Below are positions 41,821 through 51,985 of a DNA stretch of 64,000 nt, in pieces. How positions within the stretch are numbered: the stretch's first letter is position 1; each line of letters starts with the position of its first letter. The notes beneath the pieces were generated by a model. It saw nothing but the letters and a program-made list of their open reading frames with translations, did not search any database and was not told the origin of the DNA. A program made the position numbers and the translations under genes. This DNA is from Rebecca billardiae RCC1528 (lineage: Eukaryota > Haptophyta), in NCBI GenBank assembly GCA_965240325.2, contig OZ251240.1, positions 62,001 through 126,000 of the forward strand. The letters are read 5' to 3'.

Positions 41821-43035
41821 TCACCGCTGCTGTCGCCTGCCGAGGCTGCTGCCGTGCGCTTGCTGCTCCCGCGCGTCCGCCTGCAGCAGCGGCCGCAGCT
41901 CCGCCTCGACGAGGGCGCGCGCGCCCGCGCACTTGTCCCACTTGTGCAGCACGAGGAGCGTGCCCGCCGTGCGGTTGCGCCTCTGCCTCAGCTCTTTCTC
42001 AAACACCTCGCACAGCCGCGGCGTGCGCAGCGAGAGCGCGGGCCCGCTGAACACGTCGTGCACCTGCACGCGCCCCAGCGCGGAGGGGCCGCCCGCCGGG
42101 AGCAGGCCGGCGCGCAGCGCGCCCGCGGGCGGCTGCGGGATGGGCGGCGCGCTCGCGCGCGGGACGAGGCCGAACTGCGCCCAGCCGTCCGGCGCGCGCG
42201 TGCGCGGCACGCCCGCCTCCTCCGAGCCCTCGGCGCCGCCGCCGTCCGCGTCCGCGTACACGCCTGCCGTGCGGATGCCGTGCGCGTGCATCAGGAAGTT
42301 GAGCAGGGGCTGGTCGTTGTGGTGGCACACGGCCTCGTGCGGGTGCGCGGCCCACATCTGGTGCTCGAGCGCGGCCATCGCGACGCACAGCCGGCGCACG
42401 CCCTCCGCGCTGCCCACGACCGTGCCCGCGCACAGGTTGAAGCGCAGCGCGCGCGTCATGTTCTTGGCCGCGCGCGCGGAGACGCACTTGGTCAGCCGGC
42501 TCTGCACCCACACGGTGATCTGCGGCATCTCGGAGAAGAGGGAGAGCGGCGGCAACGAGGGCGGCAGCGCGAACGGGTGGCGCAGGAACACCACGTCGCG
42601 CACGTCGAGCAGCCACACGCGCTCGTACCGCGAGGGCGGCGCGCCCAGCCAGCGCAGGTAGTGCAGGTACCGCCTCGTGTTGAGCGCGCCCAGCCAGAGG
42701 GAGGACGGCGCGCCGCCCGCGCCGCCGCGCCTGTCGAAGGGGATGCGCTCGCACGGCGCGGTGTCGGTGGTCACGCCGAAGCGCGCGAGGTACCGCGCCG
42801 TCTCCCCGTCCAGCCCCGGCTCGACCCCAAAGTGCGTGGCGCCGCGGTACCCGCTCGCTCGGAGCGAGAGCAGGAAGTGGCGCACGTGCCGCGCGGAGTA
42901 GGCGCACGCCATCGCGAAGATGGCGTGCGCGCCGTCGCCGGGCACGCTGCTCGGCACGATCGCCCCGCCCGCGCCGCGCGCCAGCGCCCAAGCCGCGATG
43001 GCGAGCAGCACGCCGCGCGCCGTGAGCGGCGCCAT
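41821..43035 (-). CDS. Secretory-pathway glycosyltransferase-like protein (D-x-R-D motif)
   Basis: Single exon, 404 residues. An N-terminal hydrophobic segment (VLLAIAAWALARGAGGAIV) marks a signal peptide or Golgi anchor. A GT-A-like nucleotide-sugar fold is suggested by AIFAMACAYSARHVRHFLLS, then YERVWLLDVRDVVFLRHPF with an acidic D-V-R-D (144-147) in place of a DxD. FNLCAGTVVGSAEGV is the typical C-x-G-T-V-x-G block, and HHNDQPLLNFLMH the ND-Q block. This arrangement occurs in poorly characterised eukaryotic glycosyltransferases. The specific sugar or acceptor is unknown. The gene is divergent from the F-box/RCC1 gene, with about 150 bp between. Confidence 0.7.
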   Translation of the reverse strand: MAPLTARGVLLAIAAWALARGAGGAIVPSSVPGDGAHAIFAMACAYSARHVRHFLLSLRASGYRGATHFGVEPGLDGETARYLARFGVTTDTAPCERIPFDRRGGAGGAPSSLWLGALNTRRYLHYLRWLGAPPSRYERVWLLDVRDVVFLRHPFALPPSLPPLSLFSEMPQITVWVQSRLTKCVSARAAKNMTRALRFNLCAGTVVGSAEGVRRLCVAMAALEHQMWAAHPHEAVCHHNDQPLLNFLMHAHGIRTAGVYADADGGGAEGSEEAGVPRTRAPDGWAQFGLVPRASAPPIPQPPAGALRAGLLPAGGPSALGRVQVHDVFSGPALSLRTPRLCEVFEKELRQRRNRTAGTLLVLHKWDKCAGARALVEAELRPLLQADAREQQAHGSSLGRRQQR

Positions 43036-43207
43036 CGCTCTTCTTCGTCAGCTTGCTGCTGGCGAATACTGTAATCTCGCCTGCCTGAGCTGTGTGCGTC
43101 TCTTATTCTTAGTAAACTGTACTCACATTCACAGGCCGCATACTGGGCTGCCTTCTTGCGCCAACCGTCGTTCGCTCGGGCCACCCCGATGGCATCGACA
43201 GCTAGGC

Positions 43208-44596
43208 ACGCGTGCCGAGGCGCGGCTCACCGACCTGCCGCCCGAGCTCGTCGCGCGCATCTTCGCCCATCTCGATGGCACGCGCGACCTCGCCGCCGCC
43301 AATGCAGCCGCGCGCCTCTTCCGCGGCGCGCCGCTCGAGCACGCGCTGCGCGAGCGCGCGCGTACACGCGGGCACGAGGTCGCGCTGCCGGCGACCCTGC
43401 CCGTTGGCGTGTCCACGTGGACGGAGGAGCTGCTCGCGTGCGAGCGCATTCTCGCGCTCGCACACGCGCACTCGCACAGTGTAGCCTCCGGTGGACTGTA
43501 TCCCGACCTGTTCAGCGCGTTTGTCGACGCGGACGGCGGCGTGCACACTTGCGGCGCACCGCTGGGCCATCCCGAGCTCAGCTGGGAGACGGCCGTGCTC
43601 GTGCCGACGCGCGTGGGCTCGTTCGAGGCGGTGCGCGTGGGTGCGGTGGCTGCCGGCCGCACGCACCTGCTCGCGCTGAGCGAGGCAGGCGCCGTGTACG
43701 CGTGCGGCAGCAACGAGTACGGCCAGCTGGGCGTGGGCGACAAGGCCGAGCGACGGGCGTTCGTGCAGGTGGCGGCGCTGGGTGCGGACCTCGTCGTGGG
43801 CATCGGCGCAGGCTATGCGCACAGCCTCGCGCTCACGACAGCTGGCGTGGCGTACAGCTGGGGTGACAACTGCTGTGGCCAGCTCGGCCACGGCGACGTA
43901 GAGGACCGGCTGGAGCCGACGCGCATCGAGGCGCTGGACGGCGTGCGCATGGGCGGCGTGGCCGCGAGCTGGGGGCACACGCTGCTGCTTTCGGTGGATG
44001 GCGCCGTGCACTCATTCGGCCTCGGTGGTCATGGCGGCCTTGGCCACGGTGACGAGCAGTCGCAGCACACGCCGCGGCGCATCGAGGCGCTCGCAGGCGT
44101 GCGCGCCGTGCACGTGAGCGCGGGCTGGTACCACAGCCTGGTGGTGGACGCAGCGGGCGGCGTGCACTCCTTCGGAGACGGTGCTTTTGGCGCGCTCGGC
44201 CACGGTGACACGGCGCGTCGTTTGGTCCCCACGCGCATCGAAGCACTGGGCGGCATGCGTGCCGTGCGCGCCAGCGCGGGCTGGCACAACAGCGCGGTGG
44301 TGTGCGCGGACGGCAGCGTGCCCACGTTTGGACGCAACCGCAACGGCCAGATGGAGCTGGGGCTGGGGCTGGGGGATCGCCTGGTGCCCGAGCGGGTGGA
44401 GGGCCTCGCGCATGCGCACGTGCTCGACTGCTCGCTCAGTCACTGCCACGCCTTCTACGTGACGGTGGACGGTGGCGTGCACGCGTGCGGCGCCCATTCA
44501 GTCGCGCTCGGCCTGGGCGTGCGCATCCACGGCAGACTGCAGCGGATGCCGCAGCGCGTGGTGCAGCTGCCGCCCCTGCGCTGTGGGCCGCGCTGA
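43208..44596 (+). CDS. F-box plus RCC1-repeat protein, start unresolved
   Basis: The coding frame is clear from about 43208 to the TGA at 44594. It opens with an F-box-like helix set (ARLTDLPPELVARIFAHLDG) and continues into at least five RCC1-type blades, e.g. AVYACGSNEYGQLGVGD, VAYSWGDNCCGQLGHGD, AVHSFGLGGHGGLGHGD, GVHSFGDGAFGALGHGD and SVPTFGRNRNGQMELG. F-box/RCC1 proteins are usually substrate adaptors of SCF ubiquitin ligases. The start is uncertain. The nearest ATG (43189) is in a different frame, and the only in-frame ATGs (42920, 42998) lie inside the divergent gene. A frameshift, short intron or non-ATG start could explain this. Confidence 0.8.
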   Translation, partial: TRAEARLTDLPPELVARIFAHLDGTRDLAAANAAARLFRGAPLEHALRERARTRGHEVALPATLPVGVSTWTEELLACERILALAHAHSHSVASGGLYPDLFSAFVDADGGVHTCGAPLGHPELSWETAVLVPTRVGSFEAVRVGAVAAGRTHLLALSEAGAVYACGSNEYGQLGVGDKAERRAFVQVAALGADLVVGIGAGYAHSLALTTAGVAYSWGDNCCGQLGHGDVEDRLEPTRIEALDGVRMGGVAASWGHTLLLSVDGAVHSFGLGGHGGLGHGDEQSQHTPRRIEALAGVRAVHVSAGWYHSLVVDAAGGVHSFGDGAFGALGHGDTARRLVPTRIEALGGMRAVRASAGWHNSAVVCADGSVPTFGRNRNGQMELGLGLGDRLVPERVEGLAHAHVLDCSLSHCHAFYVTVDGGVHACGAHSVALGLGVRIHGRLQRMPQRVVQLPPLRCGPR

Positions 44597-45192
44597 GCGC
44601 ACGGTACCGGCTGCGCAGGCTTGTGAGTGCGCGGTGTGCGAGTGCTCGCCGCCGCCTTCCTCACGCCGAATGGGCTGCCCCATCGTCCCTCGCTGTGCTG
44701 AGTGTGCAGTGCATGTGCCGCGCACCGCAGCCCGAGCGGACCGAGGCTGAGGCTCGTGTTCAGTCGGGTGCAGCACGGCGGAGTGCCGGAGCAGCCCACC
44801 CAGCAGCCGCCCGAGCTCGCGCTGCTCGTGGCGCGGTGCGCCGGCGGGTGGCGAGGGCGATGGCGATGCGTTCGAGCTGCGTCACGTGTGGGTGCCATGC
44901 ATATCGCTGCCCGCCGGCTCGAGCCTGCGCCGCTGCTGTGCAGTGTGCACGCACTGGCACCCGACACAGCGCGCGCAATCCGCCCTGCATACGCGCGACG
45001 ACCGACGGCGACGACGAAGTATATACTTCCAAGTCGATCACTCCGGGATGACTGCCCGCGTTACTTAGCCGGAGCCTTCGATCATCAAGGTGCTGGCAGC
45101 AGCAGCCGATGATCAAGTGCGGCAGCATCATCATATCATCATCATAATTTATTATTATTAAATAATAATATAATATATATACTAATATAATA
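44597..45192. other. Intergenic, becoming AT-rich at the right
   Basis: No gene is supported. From about 45120 to 45192 the sequence is a degenerate AT-rich tract (ATCATC, TTATTATTA, ATAATATA words) that abuts repeat D copy 2. Confidence 0.5.
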
Positions 45193-46811
45193 ATGGCCCG
45201 CGGTGCAGGGCGGAACGCGCAGCGTGGAGCCCGCTCCGTGGGCCCTAACCACGTTTCAAAAAGATCTTTGATCAAGAAAAAAGGGACGGGGGGCGATTTT
45301 TAGGGCTGGCGGTGACCGAGTTTCGATTTTTGAGACCCTCTCTACACATGCCAAGTGACATGCATTACGGAGAAATAACCGCGTCCACGACATTCCCCTA
45401 TTCAATCGATGGACGGGACGTGAGCGGCCGTGACTTTAACGTAACGGTTCGTTACGAGCGATTTAGTTTGATAGTGAGATTGCCGCGAACCGATGTGACA
45501 ATGTACGTCCCTTGAATCAGTTGATCAACTATATTCAATCGCGCCCTATCTGTATCAGGAGCCGACAAGGCAAGGGTCAGTAGCAGAGGGCCCAAGCTCG
45601 GCGTATATCTCAATACTATCTGACGCGAACGGACTTGGTTGGGCGCGCGCGGCCGCGCGCGGCCCCGGGCGGCGGCCCACCAGAGGCGGCCCGCGTTTGG
45701 AGGCGAGCCACGGGCACGAGGCTCACAACCGACGGGTGAGGACGGCGATGGGCAGGTGCGCGCGGCGAATGGCGCCTGGAGCGCGCGGCTGCGGCGGGTC
45801 CCGACTGCCGTCGACATCGCGTTCGTCGTGCCCCCGCTCACTCCGCGCGCCCCCGCCGCCCCTGCCGCCCTGTCGATGCCTCGGCGCGGCCTTGCGCGGC
45901 CCCGGCGCGTCCGCGAGCCGCGGCGCCGCAGCCGCCGCCCTGTGTTCGGGCTCTCGCAAGCTCGGGGGCAGCGGCGCCTGATGCCGGACTGATCGATCTC
46001 TGAGCCTTCGACTTCACCACGCGCCGCCCTTGCCATGCCTTTCCGGGGTCTCCCAGAACTCTTCTTGATTGAGAGAGAGCAGGCGCGCCGACGATCCGAG
46101 TCCATCGTCGGTCGACTCTGAGCGAGGGCTACGCCTCGGAACTGAACGGTACTCTACGAGGAGGACGAGCTGCGCGGGCGACGGTGGTGCGTGACGTCCC
46201 CAGAGCTGGCCGTGCCTCTGCAACGCGTGCCGAGCCTGATCGAGGTGTGTCAGCTGCCCGTGCACGCGCGGCGAGTGCGCGAACCGGATCACCGGTGCCC
46301 TCGCACCTCGGCACCGTGCTCCCTCGGGCTGTCAGCTCCGCGTGGCCTGGCGTGCACGTAGAGTTGCGCTCATGCGTCGATCACGCCTCGCGCCCGCCTG
46401 TCGGCCGTCGCGCAGGCGCTGGTCGAACCCTACTCGGACCAGTGCATCATCCCGGGCGCTGCCGGCGCGGGGGGTGACCCCGGGGACAGCGGTCAGCAGC
46501 AGCGGCCCGAACGAATCCGCGGCCCCGCACCGTGCTCCCTGGCTGTCAGCTCCGCGTGGCCTGGTGTGCACGTGGAGTCGCGCTCATGCGTCGATCACGC
46601 CTCGTCGCATCCGCCTGTACACAATCGGCGCCGCGCCGGCGGCTGCAATGGGCCCGCCCGGCGCGGCGGGCGGCGGCGCGCCGCTGGAGTCTAGTTGTAC
46701 GGGCATATGCAACTGGTCTGTCAATAGACGACTGCGACGGAGGGTGCACCGCCACCGCGGGCCCTGAACTACGTTCGTTCTACGGAAAAGGACCGCGGAA
46801 CGCGGTCATAT
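45193..46811. mobile_element. Repeat D, copy 2
   Basis: About 1.6 kb homologous in order to 29514-31328, sharing both ends (ATGGCCCGCGGTGCAGGGCGG; GGACCGCGGAACGCGG then TCATA) and internal blocks. It contains an internal imperfect direct repeat (about 46310-46400 and 46528-46613; shared GCTGTCAGCTCCGCGTGGCC). No coding capacity was recognised. Confidence 0.65.
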
Positions 46812-46917
46812 GTACTATTATTGCGCCAGCGGCATCATATATATTCATCCTGCTATGCTGGCATCACCAACGACGAAACCGCGCGCATCCAGCATATATG
46901 CTGATTAATATATATAT

Positions 46918-47759
<842 letters not shown>

Positions 47760-47778
47760 TAGCTCTCGCCGATGCCTG

Positions 47779-50608
47779 CTACGGCTTGGCCGTCAGCGTG
47801 GACGCGCGCCGCCCGAGCGCCGAGAGCGGCACGGCCACGTCCGCAAACGCGATCGAGCGCAGCCGGTGCCGCAGCTCGGAGATCACGTCGGGCGACGAGC
47901 CGCCGGACGCGCGCGAGAGCCTGCGCGCGCCCAGCGTGCCGCCGCCCGGCTGGCTGCACGAGCTGACGGTGGAGGCGGCGGAGGACGAGCTCGAGCCGTC
48001 TGACACGGTCGACTCGGACGAGGGCTCGGTCGAGAGGTACGGCGCCCACACCGATGGGCCAGACACCGATGGCGCGGACACCTGCTTGTGCAGCAGCTGC
48101 CGCGGCGGCGGCGGCGGCGGCGGCTGTTGCTGCTGCGGCTGTTGCTGCTGCTGCGGCTGTTGCTGCGGCTGTTGCTGCTGCGGCTGTTGCTGCTGCGGCT
48201 GCGGCTGTTGCTGCTGCGGCTGTTGCTGCTGCGGCTGCGGCTGTTGCTGCTGCGGCTGCTGCGGCTGCGGCTGCTGCGGCTCGGCAGCGCGCGCCGTCCA
48301 CGACGACCACATCGGCGGGCCGCGCGTCTGCGGCACGGCCACGGTGCGGCGGGCGGCGGTCGGTGCGTCCGGGCGCAGCGGCAGCGGCGCGCGCTCGGCC
48401 GGCTGCGCGGCGGCGGGCGCATCGGCCGGCGCGGCGTCGCTCGGCGTCGCGGCGCCGCTCGCCGCGTCGACGGGCGTCTCGGGGCCGCTGGTCGGGGCGG
48501 GCCCGCTCGCCGCGCGCGAGCGCGAGAGGCGCAGCGGCGCCGGGCTGATCCGCGGCTCTGGCGACGAGGGCGAGTCCGCAGGGCTGGCGCTGCCGCCGAA
48601 CGAGAGGCGGGGCAGCCGCATCGCGCGGTGCATGAGCGAGGGCGAGTCGGGCGTGTCGTGCGCCGCGGCCGCGGCGTCGAGCTTGCTCAGCAGCACCCGG
48701 CGCACCTTGCCGCTGAACTTGGCCAGGTCGCCCGCGCCCGCCTCGACGAGCGTGAGCAGCCGCTCTCGGTCCGAGCGCAGCGAGCACGTGGCGCGCACGA
48801 CCTCAAAGACGCGCGCAGCCTCGCGCAGGTCGGCGGTGACGGCGCGGACCGCGGCGCGGGAGGGCTCGGCGCCGGCGCCGCCCAGCGCGCCCTCCGCGGC
48901 GCGCGCGACGGGGAGCACCTCGATGTCCTCCGCCCCGTGCCCCATCTGCAGGAAGGTCCACAGCTCCGCCACGCACCACAGCCGGTGCATCCACGTCTCG
49001 TCGAGCAGCAGCACGAGCCGGTCGCACGAGGCGAGGTACGCGGGCAGACACGCGACCTCGTCCGCGATGCGAGTCTGGTCGACGCACGCCTTGTCGAACC
49101 AGACGACGGGCGCGCGGCCGTGCCGCGCGGCAAACGCCCGGCCCCAGCGCTGCAGCGCCGCCCACTTGGCCACCGGGTCGCCCGCCCACGAGTGCGAGAT
49201 GAACTGCGGGGCGGCAGCGGGGAGGCGGCAGCGCGCAGCACAGAGCGCACACACGGGGGCGTGTGTGTGAGTGTGTGCGTGAGTGTGTGTGTGAGTGTGT
49301 GTGTGAGTGTGTGTGTGAGTGTGTGTGTGTGAGTGTGTGTGAGTGTGTGTGTGTGAGTGTGTGTGAGTGTGTGTGTGTGAGTGTGAACGGAGGGCGGCGC
49401 GCGCTCGGGGGCGGGCGCGCGCGCCGCGCGCGGCCGGCCGGCCGGCTCGCTCGCTCGCTCGCTCGGCGCGCGCGCGCGCGCACCGCGTCGATCTCGCCGA
49501 GCTGCACGCCCGCGGCGGCCGTGCGCAGCTCCGCGTCCGGCGTGGGGCTCGCGAACGCGTCGAAGGTGAGGCGGTCGAGGGGCAGCGCGCGCAGGCTGTG
49601 CGCGGCCATGCGCTGGATCTCGGCGGCGGAGCGGCCGCCGAGGAGCGCGGCGATGCCCGCCGCCTCGGCCACCGCGCCGCCGCGCGACGCGAGCCACTGC
49701 TGCGCCACCCGCCGGCAGCTGGTGTGCGCCGCGCCCGCGCCGAGCAGCACGAGCTCGAGCGCGAGCGCGGCCTGCGCGCGCCAGAGCGCGCCCACAAACG
49801 CGCGCTGCGAGGCGGCGGAGATGCACATGGCGAGGACGAGCGCGCCGAGCGCGAAGCACTGCTGGCCGCCCACCCGCCACAGCGTGTCGAGCAGCACGCG
49901 CGGCGGCGCGCGCAGCGCGCACAGCTGGCGCACGCCCGCGGCCGCGCTCGCCGCGCCAAACAGCAGCCGCGCGACAGAGTCGGCGCGCGCGACCGCGCAC
50001 GGGATCGGCCCAAACTCGGCGTCGGCGGTGACGAGGCCGGAGCACGCGCGCGCCTCGGCGCAGAGCGCGCGCGCGAGCGAGACCTGCGTCCACGCGCCGC
50101 TGAGGTTGCCCAGCGCGCCCGCGAGCGCCGCGCCCGTGATCAGCCGCCGGTCGGTCGGCAGCAGCGCGAGCAGCCACGCAAACGAGGCGAGGTAGAGCAC
50201 GCCCGCGCCGAGCCGCGCGTACGCGTCGACGCCGGTGACGAGCGCGACGCCGAGTGCGAAGAGCGCCACGCCGCTGCTCACCGCGGGCAGCTGCACGCGC
50301 TGCCGGAAGATGGTGCTCGCGCTGTGCGTCGCCTCGAGGTGCGTGCGGATGCGATCGACCGCGCCGCCGCGGCGGATGCGGTCCATCGAGGCGTCGGGCG
50401 GCACGGCGGGCGGGCGCGCGGCCGACGCCGCGCTGCGCATCGCCGCGCTGTGCGCCAGCCGCTCCTCGACGCCCGGCTCGCCCGCGCCGTCGGCGCGCGG
50501 CACTGTCATGAGGGTGTACGCGGCAAGGCCCAGCGTCCACACTCGTGTGCGTCGCGTGCGTTTGTGCCCGACTTGCGCATCTTCGCGACAGCCGGGCGGC
50601 CACCGCAT
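47779..50608 (-). CDS. Multi-pass membrane protein with a TIR-like domain and Gln/Pro-rich tail
   Basis: Exons 49484-50608 and 47779-49203 join in phase 0 across a 280-nt GT-AG intron, giving about 849 residues (alternative ATG 50509). Exon 1 has several hydrophobic segments ([60 protein letters not shown]). Exon 2 opens with a TIR-like fold: [53 protein letters not shown]. The W-C-x-x-E-L block corresponds to the region carrying the catalytic Glu in NAD-cleaving TIR domains. The rest is a low-complexity Ser/Pro tail with a Pro-Gln repeat (CTG/TTG array about 48118-48280). TIR domains serve in signalling or NAD hydrolysis; the role here is inference. The last 36 codons are duplicated, inverted, at 41415-41554. 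Confidence 0.78.
49258..49388. repeat. (TG)n/GTGTGAG minisatellite inside the intron of the TIR-like gene
   Basis: An imperfect array of GTGTGTGA/GTGAGTGT units fills about 130 bp of the 280-nt intron; on the gene's sense strand it reads as CA/CTCA repeats. Confidence 0.95.
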
Positions 50609-51985
50609 GTTCGGCCTTGCCGGAGCACTGGCCGTGACGAGACGCAATTGATCGTCAGCCAAAGATTCCCGGTTACGACTACCCTTGCTCGGTTTTACTT
50701 GCTCATTAACCCGGGGCCGCTTACCGCCGAGTTACTGACCCTGCCCAAGGGTAGTAAAAAGCCTTTGATCAAGTTCAGAGTGCCGACGTCTCTATGTATG
50801 TATCCTAGATACAAGCCGTACAGTACTCTACAGCTGTTGTCCCAACGGGAAAAGGCAGTGTCCAGGTATGATACAGTTACTGAGATACTGAGAAGATACC
50901 TCTGCATGCACTCTGCATCAAACACGGAGAGCTGTGGGGGTCAGTACGTAGAACCTTGATTGATGTTGGTTGATTGTTCTAATTGTTGCCTGATGAGCCC
51001 ATCAGTGTATTTAACATCGGCGGAAGATTCGGGAGTTGAATCAAGGGGGTGTTGAACAAATGCCCTGAGGAACCGGACCGCCCGCTGCCGCGCCCCACGG
51101 TCGGAGACGTGCACGCGGCGATGGCGCACGCGATCGGGCAGAGGCATAGGGCCTTTCTGCGCCGCCCTGCGCCAGGCAACTCGCGTCTGACCATCTTCTC
51201 CGCGCCTTGAGCCCGCACGGACGTGTGCGCCGCCTCTCGCTAGTCGCTTCAGCCGTGCTGTCCGGTCCCCGCCAAAGTATGCGCGCGCTGAGCGCAACCC
51301 CGGAGGCGCGCATCCCAGGACGGCGTGAGCCATGTGACAGTACGGTCGTGGTGCCCAGCGGCTTTACGTGCGTGCCTCTTCGCTGCCTCGGCAGGCAAGG
51401 CGCGGCATGTCTCTGGCTGAATGTGGCGGCGGCGCACGCTCGCGCTCGCGCGGGCCTGCAGCTGACCGTCGAGGTGCGAGGGCGCGAAGCGTTGCGCCAC
51501 GCGCAAGCTACAGTAGTTCACCGCTTTGCTACCGCCCCGCTGCGTCCCATCAGAAGATTTACTGGACTTTGCGCGGCCTCGCCCTGGCGGCGGTAGGCGA
51601 GAGCGAGGTGGCGGCGGCGGCGGCGTACAGCTGAGTCCGGGAGCGCCCGCCCTGGCAGCGCGCGCCATGAACCGGAAAGCTGTGGCATCGTCCGTCGCCG
51701 CCCGGGGCGTGCAGATTGATTTGAATAATCCCGAGGTCTGGCCCGGTTTAGATATATATACATAAGGCGCTTACTTGTTTCGCAGTACGACGTATCATCA
51801 TCTATATAGCGGATGGAGTGGTGCTCGCTGCGCTGGCCCGAGGCTGTCCGCGCGGCGACGCGCACCGCGCACGACCTCATCATCGTCATCGGACCGGCGC
51901 CCGCTCGCCCGCCTCGCCGGGGCCAATCAGCCCGTGCGGCAGCTGGGTCCGTGCCGCACCGAGCCGCCGCACGGGCCGCCGGCGC
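50609..51985. other. Long intergenic stretch
   Basis: No gene is supported. The first 350 bp is lower in GC and may be the promoter of the TIR-like gene. Short ORFs here lack ATG starts or protein-like composition. A small TATATATA run lies at about 51750-51765. Confidence 0.4.

Noticed and set aside
50695-50925. 76-residue minus ORF with fairly ordinary composition
   Set aside because: It starts at a non-ATG codon, has no recognisable domain, and lies in the upstream region of the TIR-like gene.
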